Below, one piece after another: positions 15,605 to 23,584 of a stretch of 32,728 nt of DNA; position 1 is the stretch's first letter, and each line of letters starts with the position of its first letter. Source of the stretch: Echinicola salinicaeni (GTDB lineage Bacteria; Bacteroidota; Bacteroidia; Cytophagales; Cyclobacteriaceae); contig NZ_JACODZ010000015.1 of the NCBI RefSeq assembly GCF_014280965.1, forward strand, positions 1 through 32,728, written 5' to 3'. The notes under the pieces are model-generated. The model worked only from the letters and a program-made list of their open reading frames with translations. It made no database searches and was not told where the DNA came from. The position numbers and the translations under genes were made by a program.

Positions 15605-16654
15605 TTAATATAAAGAGAAATTATACCTTAGACTGGCATTCATACCAAATATAAATTCATTTCTATAATCTATTCTTTCCTTATAAAAATAGAACATGGG
15701 GTCCACAAAGTCATTGGCCCGATCTGTTCCCGACCATACAGCACTCGGACCAACCGTTAAGTGAATTTTGGGACTTAATGCTAATCCCATATTTAAGCTC
15801 AGTCTTGCCATATCTTTATTTGTACTAATATGGTTTAGATAATACCCTTCAGGGTTTAAGTAAAATTTGGAACCAAGTGGTAAAATGCTTCCAAAACCAC
15901 CCCCTAAGGCAAATTTGTCTTTGAAATTAGGATTGTACGCACCGTTCAATGTGGTGTAAAATTTAGACACACCAATTTTAAAAGCCATATTGACAGGGTG
16001 CATTTCAGTAAATCCCACCTCTATTGCTTTATAACCTCCTTTTCTAATTATAGATAGGAAACCAATAGGAACCGCACCATTACCTACGCTATCAGCATAA
16101 TTCAAGAAACCGATTTGAACACTATTTAATTTTTTAACAACATTTACAAATCCAATTTGCGCACCTGTAACTTCTTTTGGATTAATATTAACAAAACCAA
16201 CTTGCGTACCCTTCAAGTCATCAGCTACTGTATTTACAAATCCAATCTGAGCGCCATTAGAGGTTTTGACTGCGGTATTTACAAATCCAATCTGGGTGCC
16301 CTTAAAATACTTAGTACTGGTGTTGACAAAGCCAATTTGCGCTCCATTTATATAATCTGCAACGGTGTTGATAAAACCTATTTGAAGGCCGTTGACAGCT
16401 CCGCCACTTGTATTCACAAAGCTGATTTGGCTCCCCATAAATTTCTTTTCGTTTATATTGACGAAACCGATTTGGGCACCACGTTGGTTGCCTTCACCAT
16501 GATTTATAAATCCTATTAATGGGTATTTGAAACCTTCCGGAACATGATTATATACAACAGTATATAAGACTGGACTTGAGGTGCTGTCTTGAGCTTTTAG
16601 GGGTAATACAGCGGACAATAATATAATAGTCAATATTAGTTTTAGGATTTTCAT
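15605..16654 (-). CDS. Surface-repeat protein with eight to nine 15-residue QIGFVN repeats
   Basis: 349-aa secreted protein, signal peptide ending near P-L-K-A-Q. Residues 59 to about 187 are a near-perfect tandem array of 15-residue units with the core G-A/T-Q-I-G-F-V-N (eight full units plus one shorter). Each unit ends in a variable stretch such as T-V-A-D-D-L-K. The spacing fits a regular beta-structure (solenoid or ladder), as in LA_2272-type surface-repeat proteins. Residues about 210-349 are alternating strands ending in F-S-L-Y, like an outer-membrane barrel. It lies 71 bases downstream of the STN protein gene, which has its own variant of the repeat, and is probably the last gene of the sigma/FecR cassette. 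Function is unknown. Confidence 0.75.
   Translation of the reverse strand: MKILKLILTIILLSAVLPLKAQDSTSSPVLYTVVYNHVPEGFKYPLIGFINHGEGNQRGAQIGFVNINEKKFMGSQISFVNTSGGAVNGLQIGFINTVADYINGAQIGFVNTSTKYFKGTQIGFVNTAVKTSNGAQIGFVNTVADDLKGTQVGFVNINPKEVTGAQIGFVNVVKKLNSVQIGFLNYADSVGNGAVPIGFLSIIRKGGYKAIEVGFTEMHPVNMAFKIGVSKFYTTLNGAYNPNFKDKFALGGGFGSILPLGSKFYLNPEGYYLNHISTNKDMARLSLNMGLALSPKIHLTVGPSAVWSGTDRANDFVDPMFYFYKERIDYRNEFIFGMNASLRYNFSLY
16097..16480 (-). repeat. 45-bp coding tandem repeat (15-aa units)
   Basis: In-frame 45-base period encoding G-x-Q-I-G-F-V-N plus seven variable residues. On the plus strand each unit shows a variant of ACAAATCCAATTTG or ACAAAGCCAATTTG. Units differ from each other at synonymous sites, so this is an old selected protein repeat and not a recent slippage product. 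Confidence 0.85.
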
Positions 16655-16725
16655 AACTTTAGCCTTATTAGAATAATTATGTTTTCTTATAAGACACTTG
16701 GCGAATAAATTACCCTTATAAAAAT

Positions 16726-18405
16726 CTATAAAATAACCTGAAGACCTCCTGATATACCGTAATACAGATAGTGGATTCCAAAATCGTTGGTTTCCTTATC
16801 TATTATCCAGCCAGGAACAGTTGATTCCACATTTTCAAATGATCCAAAATTAAAAGATGGTCCTATATAAAACCTAAAGCGTTTACTAAAATTAATCGCT
16901 GGAAGAAGCTTAAAGGAACCGGTAAAATAGTTTTTACCGTAAGATCCTATTGAGGTCCTTGAAATTAATTCTGCGTTGGTTTGAAATGATTTCGATTTAA
17001 TAAGGTGATAACCCAATCCAGCATCTACAGCAATCGGGTTTCGGTCTCCCAATAAGGAATTCCCGATTCCTATTAAACCATAAGTATGTGTCCCTCCGGA
17101 TCGAAATACTGTCTGAATCATTTGGCTTTCATCGAAGGTCAATGAAATGGTTTTTTCCCCTGATTTGATAATATTGATCAACCCAATGGGGTATTTACTA
17201 CTATCTGCGATATTGACTAAGCTGGTGATTTGCCAGCCAGTTACATGGCCGCCTTTATTTAAAAGTCCAGAAACCTGCGTGCCAGTCTTTTCTATACTTT
17301 GATTGCCCAAACCTGCTATCTGGAGTCCATCCATCGACTTGGACTGATTTATTAAACCCGCTAATTGAAATCCCTTGGTCTCCTTGCTTACATTTACTAA
17401 TCCACCTGCTTGAAAGCCACTGGTATTGCCCAGTACTACATTTGAAATACCTGCTAATTGAACCCCTTTTGTATTCCCTCCAACAATATTGAATAAACCT
17501 GCTGCTTGTAAATAATCAACATTCTTCCGGTTGATATTAAATAGACCTGCAAGTTCCACCCCATTTACCCCACCAGAATACCCTCCAAAAATATTTATCG
17601 AAGCATTATTTATGGCCTGTGTATTCATCATCCCATGCGTACTTACAGCAGGAATCAAGGATACTTGGACGGGAACTTCAGCAAAGAATCCACCAATATT
17701 AAGCCCCTGCATTCTTTGTTTAAACCCTGTAAACATCCTACCTATATAAGTGTTCTCAACTCCATCTCCCTCTTCGGAATCTGGATAAAACTTGTACTTC
17801 GGATTTTTCTTCTTTGCAGATATATCAAATGGGGGCAATAGCATAAAAGTGGTATCCCTATAATTTTCCTTGCTTATGGTTAAAAGCACGGATTTGTCCG
17901 GATTCTTTAGCTTTAATTCAAAATATCCATTTTTATCGGTCATGGAAGAGGCTAACATGCTTCGCTCATAGACACTGGCATAGGCAATTAATTCATCGCT
18001 ATCTAAATCCTTTATTTGCCCCGTGATGACCCAGGAATTTCCCTGCTGGGTGTCTATACCTTCATCCAAATACAATTTGTTTGGAGCATAGCGGATAACG
18101 ATATAGCCAGGGGTTTCAATAAACTCATATTTGGGACCTAGTGCCCTCAAAAGCACTCCACGTATATCTCCTGAGTACTCTGGGAAATTGACTAAGCTAT
18201 CTTCAGGAATGATATTGCTATTATAGGAAAAGAAAAAATCATGCTTGGCAGAAGTGGATTTCAAAAGCTCCTCAATACTGACAGTAGCCATTCCATCCAT
18301 TGAAACAGACTTATCAAGGTTCCCTTGAGCGAATATTTCTAAACCGTGCGAAAAAAATAATACAAAAAGGATCATAAAATCCTTTACCAGCCCCTTTGCT
18401 GTCAT
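16726..18405 (-). CDS. STN + carboxypeptidase-regulatory + surface-repeat protein
   Basis: 559 aa from the ATG at 18405 (a TTG at 18411 is less likely). Signal peptide ends at I-F-A-Q-G. Residues about 35-108 form a secretin/TonB N-terminal (STN) signalling domain (V-S-I-E-E-L-L-K-S-T-S-A-K-H-D-F-F-F-S-Y, then Y-I-V-I-R). Residues about 125-195 are a carboxypeptidase-D regulatory-like domain (I-T-G-Q-I-K-D-L-D-S-D-E-L-I-A-Y-A-S-V). Residues about 281-412 are a repeat array with core G-x-Q-L/I-A-G-L-x-N every 14-15 residues. Residues about 430-559 are barrel-like strands. No plug or 22-strand TonB receptor barrel is present. The gene starts about 12 bases after fecR, so it is the natural effector of the sigma/FecR pair. 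Confidence 0.85.
   Translation of the reverse strand: MTAKGLVKDFMILFVLFFSHGLEIFAQGNLDKSVSMDGMATVSIEELLKSTSAKHDFFFSYNSNIIPEDSLVNFPEYSGDIRGVLLRALGPKYEFIETPGYIVIRYAPNKLYLDEGIDTQQGNSWVITGQIKDLDSDELIAYASVYERSMLASSMTDKNGYFELKLKNPDKSVLLTISKENYRDTTFMLLPPFDISAKKKNPKYKFYPDSEEGDGVENTYIGRMFTGFKQRMQGLNIGGFFAEVPVQVSLIPAVSTHGMMNTQAINNASINIFGGYSGGVNGVELAGLFNINRKNVDYLQAAGLFNIVGGNTKGVQLAGISNVVLGNTSGFQAGGLVNVSKETKGFQLAGLINQSKSMDGLQIAGLGNQSIEKTGTQVSGLLNKGGHVTGWQITSLVNIADSSKYPIGLINIIKSGEKTISLTFDESQMIQTVFRSGGTHTYGLIGIGNSLLGDRNPIAVDAGLGYHLIKSKSFQTNAELISRTSIGSYGKNYFTGSFKLLPAINFSKRFRFYIGPSFNFGSFENVESTVPGWIIDKETNDFGIHYLYYGISGGLQVIL
17170..17565 (-). repeat. Coding repeat array in the STN protein
   Basis: About nine units of 14-15 codons with core G-V-Q-L-A-G-L-x-N (variants L-Q-I-A-G-L-G-N, F-Q-A-G-G-L-V-N, W-Q-I-T-S-L-V-N). 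It is the same Q-x-x-G-x-x-N periodicity as in the neighbouring gene but with a different core, so the two arrays are related in design but long diverged. Confidence 0.75.
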
Positions 18406-18416
18406 GTTCAACTGAA

Positions 18417-19382
18417 TTATTTAATAACGATTCTATTGGGTTCTCTGACGATGGTTAAACCAAAAGTAGCTTTTAATACTTCCAAATTATTTTCCAGAGA
18501 ATCGTTACTGAAGGTAGTAGTTAATGGTAAATTTCGCAAATGTTCATTGGCAATGACAATATTTGAATTATAAGCTTGGTTAAGTACCTCAACTACCCTC
18601 CAAAGCGGTGTTTCATGCGCTTTAAAATAATCACCAACATAATAATTATAAAGCTGGTCATCAACCTGAGTAATGGTCAGTAAACCTTTTAAACCATCTA
18701 TAAACAACTTATCTCCAGGTTTAATGATATGGGCCTCCCCCTCAAAATCTACCTGTACTGATCCGGATTTAAGAATAACCTCAATCTGTTCATTGTGTTT
18801 TTTTACATTAAAAGATGTACCCAAGACAGTGATTTTAGCTGCTCCGACATTCACTTCAAAAGGTCTGCTTTCATTTCTTTCCACTTCAAAAAATGCTTCG
18901 CCTTCTATCAGTTCAGCTTTTCTGAAAGGATTAATAATTGACTGATTAAATGTCAATTTACTATCTTTGTTTAAAGTAATTGTAGATCCATCGAATATGG
19001 TGTGGGAGAGGGACTTATTTCTTGATTCCAAACTCAAATTTGAAATAAATTGATTATCCGGTGCCATTAAATTGGAATATACAAGAAATGAAGTCACAAA
19101 AACCAAGATGAATACAGCAGCTACTTTATACCATTGTGCTAGAAAGAACTGCTTACCTAAAAAAGGGCGCTTTTGACTTCTTCTATTTTTAAAATCCTCC
19201 CAAACTTCTTCCACATCTATCTTATCAGATATTGGGGCATTGAGACTCTTCTCCCAAATTAATCGGATATGTTGGTATTGTTTCTGATGATCTGGATCAG
19301 CTTCAATCCATTGTTGGATATGCTTGTTTTCCATTTCATCAGTTTCCTGCAACAGATATTTTATAAGTTTACTATCATTCAT
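18417..19382 (-). CDS. FecR family anti-sigma factor (DUF4974)
   Basis: 321-aa inner-membrane anti-sigma regulator. The cytoplasmic N-terminus (1-80) would bind the sigma factor. A transmembrane helix at about 86-106 (V-A-A-V-F-I-L-V-F-V-T-S-F-L-V-Y) is followed by the periplasmic FecR domain at about 120-215 (D-G-S-T-I-T-L-N-K-D-S-K-L, G-E-A-F-F-E-V, R-P-F-E-V-N-V, I-T-V-L-G-T-S-F-N-V). The C-terminal DUF4974 domain at about 247-320 (T-P-L-W-R-V-V-E-V-L-N, L-P-L-T-T-T-F-S-N-D-S-L-E) would receive the STN signal. It begins 4 bases after the sigma gene stop and ends about 12 bases before the STN protein gene, giving a tight three-gene operon. Confidence 0.93.
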   Translation of the reverse strand: MNDSKLIKYLLQETDEMENKHIQQWIEADPDHQKQYQHIRLIWEKSLNAPISDKIDVEEVWEDFKNRRSQKRPFLGKQFFLAQWYKVAAVFILVFVTSFLVYSNLMAPDNQFISNLSLESRNKSLSHTIFDGSTITLNKDSKLTFNQSIINPFRKAELIEGEAFFEVERNESRPFEVNVGAAKITVLGTSFNVKKHNEQIEVILKSGSVQVDFEGEAHIIKPGDKLFIDGLKGLLTITQVDDQLYNYYVGDYFKAHETPLWRVVEVLNQAYNSNIVIANEHLRNLPLTTTFSNDSLENNLEVLKATFGLTIVREPNRIVIK

Positions 19383-19386
19383 AGGA

Positions 19387-19956
19387 TCATATATTTGTAA
19401 ACAGGAATAATATGATAGGTAGAAAATCAGCTAATTCTACTCTTAAGTGCTTTAAAGCCTTGCCCATATGCGCTTCTACAGTCTTTACAGAAATACCCAA
19501 ACGGTCTGCTATTTCCTGGTATTTTAATGATTCATACCTGCTGAGGAGAAATACTTTTCGGCATTTCTCTGGCAATGATTGTAATGCCAACTTCAACATT
19601 CCCATCAACTCGGAATCATCACCTTCATCTTTTTGAACAGGTGCTGAAATTGATTGATATTTAGTGATATTTTGATGCTTCTGTTTCACTTTCTCGTGCC
19701 TTATAGTATTCATACTATTTCTATATACCATCTGGTATAAATAGGCTTTCACAGAGGTCTCAATATGAATTTGCTCCCTTTTTTCCCAAAGCTTCAGAAA
19801 GACATTCTGGACGATTTCCTTAGCCTCATCTTCATCCTTCAATAGGGCACAGGCATAACCGTGCAAAGCTTGAAAATGACTTTTAAATGTCGCTTCAAAC
19901 ACTTTTTCATCAATGAGTGATGAATCTTCCACTTCAAGCTGTGTAGAATATTCCAC
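19387..19956 (-). CDS. ECF-type RNA polymerase sigma factor (FecI-like)
   Basis: 189 aa with a GTG start; an in-frame stop lies just upstream and there is no nearby ATG. Region 2 is at about 24-95 (L-H-G-Y-A-C-A-L-L-K-D-E-D-E-A-K-E-I-V-Q-N-V-F-L-K-L-W). Region 4 is at about 125-178 (L-Q-S-L-P-E-K-C-R-K-V-F-L-L-S-R, Y-Q-E-I-A-D-R-L-G-I-S-V-K-T-V-E). It ends in a short hydrophobic tail (I-I-L-F-L-F-T-N-I). This is the sigma-70 family group used by Bacteroidota for cell-surface signalling. It is kept inactive by the downstream FecR and presumably transcribes this operon or a regulon elsewhere. Confidence 0.93.
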   Translation of the reverse strand: MEYSTQLEVEDSSLIDEKVFEATFKSHFQALHGYACALLKDEDEAKEIVQNVFLKLWEKREQIHIETSVKAYLYQMVYRNSMNTIRHEKVKQKHQNITKYQSISAPVQKDEGDDSELMGMLKLALQSLPEKCRKVFLLSRYESLKYQEIADRLGISVKTVEAHMGKALKHLRVELADFLPIILFLFTNI

Positions 19957-20136
19957 CTGTTTTGTTCAATTGTGATTTAAACTGATATCTTTTTTTCCTG
20001 TTATTATTAGGACACGGTGATAAGGGTTTACCCTATGTTTAATTTAAAATTAATTGAAAAAAGTTTATAACCTTATTCAAAAATCATCACTAGCTTCAAA
20101 TGAATATAAAATCAAGCACTTTAAGGCTATTTCAGT

Positions 20137-21186
20137 TCAATCTATTTTTTTCCACCATGAATTCTGATTTTCCATATCAGATAAGCCGAAAACCTGACCT
20201 AATGAAGGGGTGAAGTGTGGTTGATTTTTGTTCAGTGCTTCATGTTCAAATCTTATTATTGGATCCTTCCAATGATGTGGCGCCAGTGAAAAGGCTCCCC
20301 AGTGTACAGGTATGGCCACACTGGCCTTGGCATCAATAGCTGCTTTGACGGCTTCTTCTGGATATAAATGGATCTGATGCCAGTGTTCATTGTATTGGCC
20401 GCACTCCACAAACATGACATCAAATGGGCCGTATTTTTTTCCTACGTTCCCAAAATGATGATCGTAACCACCATCACCACTCCAATAAATACTGTGTTCA
20501 GGTGTTTTGAATACCCAACCACCCCAGAGAGATTTTGCACGGTCAAATGCACCACGACCAGAAAAATGTCTTGAAGGGGTAAAAGCAAAAGATATCTCTT
20601 TGAATTCACCTTCTTCCCACCAATCAAATTCTTTCACCTTAGAAGCTTCCAAGCCCCACTTTTCTAAATGCCTGGATACGCCAAGTGCCACAAACCAATT
20701 GTCAACTTTGGGAATTAGTTTTAGTAAGCTTTTATAATCGATATGATCATAATGATCATGGGTGATAAAAATCGCATCAATATCCGGTAAGCTATCAATC
20801 AATTCAAGCGTGTTTTTACTGAATCTTTTGGTTTTGAAGGGAGCGATAGGAGAGGCATTGTCGCCAAACATGGGATCTATCAGAATATTCTTACCCATTA
20901 AGCGCATCAACAATACAGAATGACCATACCAAATAAACTTAGGTCCAGTGATGTTATCAGTAAATGCCGCCTTATCAATCGCAATGATAGGCAATGGCTG
21001 ATTGGGAATCCTTTCTTCAGTATTGGTAAAATTCTGCTTTAGTAATTTAGGGAGTGTCTTAAGGTTGACATTCATAGTAGTAGCAGAAAGATTTTGAAAT
21101 TTCTTTCCGTTCCACTGAGGTGAATTTCTGAAATTCTCCAAATCTGCTTTTCTAACTGAACCGCCAAATTGGGGATGAATAGTCAT
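20137..21186 (-). CDS. MBL-fold metallohydrolase (NAPE-PLD-like)
   Basis: 349-aa metallo-beta-lactamase-fold hydrolase without a signal peptide, so cytoplasmic. The dinuclear zinc site is complete: T-H-D-H-Y-D-H (H143, H145, D147, H148), H207 (S-R-H-F-S-G-R), D238 (W-S-G-D-G-G-Y) and H295 (P-V-H-W-G). The motif set with G-H-S at residues 88-90 and the long N-terminal arm (P-Q-F-G-G-S-V-R, N-S-P-Q-W-N-G-K-K-F) resembles N-acyl-phosphatidylethanolamine phospholipase D relatives and their bacterial UlaG-like cousins. A phospholipid or lipid-like substrate is plausible but unproven. It stands alone, 103 bases downstream of the histidine kinase gene. Confidence 0.87.
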   Translation of the reverse strand: MTIHPQFGGSVRKADLENFRNSPQWNGKKFQNLSATTMNVNLKTLPKLLKQNFTNTEERIPNQPLPIIAIDKAAFTDNITGPKFIWYGHSVLLMRLMGKNILIDPMFGDNASPIAPFKTKRFSKNTLELIDSLPDIDAIFITHDHYDHIDYKSLLKLIPKVDNWFVALGVSRHLEKWGLEASKVKEFDWWEEGEFKEISFAFTPSRHFSGRGAFDRAKSLWGGWVFKTPEHSIYWSGDGGYDHHFGNVGKKYGPFDVMFVECGQYNEHWHQIHLYPEEAVKAAIDAKASVAIPVHWGAFSLAPHHWKDPIIRFEHEALNKNQPHFTPSLGQVFGLSDMENQNSWWKKID

Positions 21187-21288
21187 ATAATTTCTATTAA
21201 GCTTGCTAGGGTAAATTAATTAATACCATGTATACTGATATATGGGAATAAGGTTGCCTATATATGTAGTTCGCATTTTATATAATAC

Positions 21289-22767
21289 CTAAATTCTAGC
21301 AGTGTATTGCGGTAACTCAAAGGAGAAAACGGCCCCTTTTTCTGGTCCATTTGTAACAGCAATTTTTGATTGGTGTAATTCCAGGATCTTCTTAACGATA
21401 TCCAAACCTAATCCTATTCCTCCGCTGCCTTCACCGCTAGTTTCTGTACCTTTTTTGTATCTTTCAAAAATCACATTTAGTTTGTCTTGGGGAATACCAT
21501 GTCCAGTATCTGCAACTTTTACCATGATTTTATCCTTTGTTGAAAAAGCTTCAAGATGAATCCTGCCACCTTCCGGTGTAAATTTGATGGCATTATCAAG
21601 TAGGTTTTGAAGTGCTCGGTCTATCAGTCCTACATCTCCTATAGCCATGGGAAGATCTGTAGGAACTTTGCTTTGCATTACTATATCTTTCTCTTTGGAA
21701 ATCATCTTATACTTCAAAAGATTATCTTGAAGCAGTTCACTCATGGAAAACGGCTCTATTATAGCTTCTACTTCATTAGCCTCCAATTTGGATAGTTGGA
21801 AAAGTTGATCAACCAATGTCTTTAATTGGGAGGTGTTTTTGAGGATCGTATGTATGTATTTCTGTTGCTGTTCTGAGTTTAGTTCGTGCTTTTTTAGCAC
21901 CAAGGTTTCAGCAAAGCCCTTGATAGTAGCAATCGGAGTTTTCAAATCATGGGAGACATTGGCCACCAACTCACGCCTGGATTGTTCCATTGATTGGATG
22001 GCTTTGATGTTCTTTTGGATTTCTGCAGCCATCTCATTAAAGGTCTGAGCCAGATCTTTCATTTCACCATTGCTTTTTATATCTATTCTACCATTAAAAT
22101 CTCCATTTTGAAACCGTTTAACCGCTGAAATGACTTTCCTATGGCTGTTTGTTAATGCGTATATGGCCAATAACCCAATTGCCAAAGCAATAATGATTAA
22201 TATGGGTAGGGTATTGCTGGCTATATTGAATATATACCTGTCCAGAATTTCATTTCTTGCTTCTGCGTACTTTTGTCCTGTCAGGACTACATAGACATAT
22301 CCAGACAGTTTTCCATTTTTATTGATTGGTGCTGCAGAGAATATTTTTGCTTGATCAGGGTGCCTGGGATCTGTGGATTTTTTATAATAGGTATCATTAC
22401 TATTTAAGATTTCCTTGACCGGAATTAGGTCAATCTGTTTCTTTTTGATTAAACTGTCTGGAGCTGAATAGTTAAGCACTTGCCCTGCCGTATCCAAAAA
22501 ATAAATTTCAATTGCAGGGTGCAATATCATGGCGCTATGAAATATATGCTCCAGTTGGTTTTGGTCAATACTATCAATCGGAAAAGCGGATATTTCCGCT
22601 GCGATATGAGTGGCCACCTCCTTGTTCAGGTGTTGGTCGGCTTCCTCACTAAATTGGAAAGCAGTCTTACCAAGAATTAAAATAAAAATGAAAGAAAGTA
22701 TCAATAATATACCCAAAAGCAATGCCGATATTTTCCAGAATAAACTATTAGGAAGGCTTTTAAACAT
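21289..22767 (-). CDS. Sensor histidine kinase with HAMP domain
   Basis: 492-aa membrane kinase. TM1 at about 12-33 and TM2 at about 186-206 enclose a periplasmic sensor of about 150 residues (I-E-I-Y-F-L-D-T-A-G-Q-V-L-N-Y, PAS/Cache-like by pattern). A HAMP domain follows at about 207-258. The phospho-accepting H273 is in V-S-H-D-L-K-T-P. The ATPase domain has the N box (N388, D391, N392), the G1 box D420-T-G-H-G and the G2 box G450-I-G-L-G-L. All catalytic residues are present. It is encoded 24 bases after the response regulator, forming one operon. The signal is unknown. Confidence 0.95.
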   Translation of the reverse strand: MFKSLPNSLFWKISALLLGILLILSFIFILILGKTAFQFSEEADQHLNKEVATHIAAEISAFPIDSIDQNQLEHIFHSAMILHPAIEIYFLDTAGQVLNYSAPDSLIKKKQIDLIPVKEILNSNDTYYKKSTDPRHPDQAKIFSAAPINKNGKLSGYVYVVLTGQKYAEARNEILDRYIFNIASNTLPILIIIALAIGLLAIYALTNSHRKVISAVKRFQNGDFNGRIDIKSNGEMKDLAQTFNEMAAEIQKNIKAIQSMEQSRRELVANVSHDLKTPIATIKGFAETLVLKKHELNSEQQQKYIHTILKNTSQLKTLVDQLFQLSKLEANEVEAIIEPFSMSELLQDNLLKYKMISKEKDIVMQSKVPTDLPMAIGDVGLIDRALQNLLDNAIKFTPEGGRIHLEAFSTKDKIMVKVADTGHGIPQDKLNVIFERYKKGTETSGEGSGGIGLGLDIVKKILELHQSKIAVTNGPEKGAVFSFELPQYTARI

Positions 22768-22791
22768 GATTTTGTTCTTTAGGTTTGTTCG

Positions 22792-23484
22792 TTATTCTAC
22801 AAATCTATACCCAATTCCCCAGCTCGTTAGGATGTATTGGGGCCTTTGCATATCGGTCTCTATTTTTGATCTTAAGCGATTAATATGACTGTTTACCGTA
22901 TGCTCAAATCCTTGGAAATCATAATCCCAAACCAATTCCAATAAGCGACGTCGGCTAAAGCTCTTCCCAGGATGCGAAGCTAATAGAGACAATAGTTCAA
23001 ATTCCTTTGAGGTAAGGCTGATTCTTTCTTTGTTAACATGAACTGATTTTTTGTCCAAATCAATCTTTAAACTACCACGCTGAACGATACTTTTGATCGC
23101 TGAGGTATTGATTTTGGCCAATTCCATCCTTCTAAAAATGGCCTTCACACTGGCTTTGAATTCTAATATAGAAAAGGGTTTGGTCATATAAACATCTGCT
23201 CCAATTTCCAATCCATCTACTCTGTCCATCTCTTCTGATTTGGCTGTTAACATCATTATAGGCGTATTAAAATGTAGGTCCCTTAGTTTTTGGCATATAT
23301 CCATGCCACTCATTTTCGGGAGCATAAGATCCAAGACAATGAGATCATAAGGATGGTTTTGGGCCATTTCGAAGCCTAAGTCTCCCTTGTCTGCGTGACT
23401 TACCTCGCAGCCTAAATCCTTCAAATGAATAGTTAATAATTCTGCAATATCCCAATCATCTTCTATGGCCAATACTTTGTGCAT
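22792..23484 (-). CDS. OmpR-family response regulator
   Basis: 230-aa two-component regulator. The receiver domain (1-115) has acidic pocket residues D9/D10, phospho-acceptor D52 (V-L-D-L-M-L-P), T80 and K102 (M-T-K-P-F). The C-terminal winged helix of about 100 residues (L-T-S-K-E-F-E-L-L-S-L-L-A-S-H-P-G, V-W-D-Y-D-F-Q-G-F, V-N-S-H-I-N-R-L-R-S-K-I-E) is OmpR/PhoB-like. It is the first gene of the kinase operon. Targets are unknown; the adjacent spondin lipoprotein gene is a candidate. Confidence 0.96.
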   Translation of the reverse strand: MHKVLAIEDDWDIAELLTIHLKDLGCEVSHADKGDLGFEMAQNHPYDLIVLDLMLPKMSGMDICQKLRDLHFNTPIMMLTAKSEEMDRVDGLEIGADVYMTKPFSILEFKASVKAIFRRMELAKINTSAIKSIVQRGSLKIDLDKKSVHVNKERISLTSKEFELLSLLASHPGKSFSRRRLLELVWDYDFQGFEHTVNSHINRLRSKIETDMQRPQYILTSWGIGYRFVE

Positions 23485-23546
23485 ACCTCAATTGATTATT
23501 CTTTAATTTAATAAAAAATCACATCATCCGCATTAATAACAAATAG

Positions 23547-23576
23547 ATCCCCATGAAAGTGTATCTCCATGGGGAT
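23547..23576 (-). terminator. Weak terminator-like hairpin after the spondin gene
   Basis: 9-bp perfect stem ATCCCCATG/CATGGGGAT (23547-23555 with 23568-23576) and a 12-base loop, 9 bases past the spondin gene stop codon on the minus strand. It has no clear T tract, so it may terminate weakly or only protect the transcript end. Confidence 0.5.
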
Positions 23577-23584
23577 ACTTAGAT

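Noticed and set aside
16097-16480. Regular 45-bp repeats as a possible CRISPR array
   Set aside because: The period is in frame with a secreted protein, the units diverge at synonymous sites, there are no spacers and no cas genes nearby.
16726-18405. Calling the STN protein a SusC/FecA-type TonB-dependent receptor
   Set aside because: No plug domain, no TonB box and only about 130 residues of C-terminal strands after the repeats, against several hundred in a true receptor.
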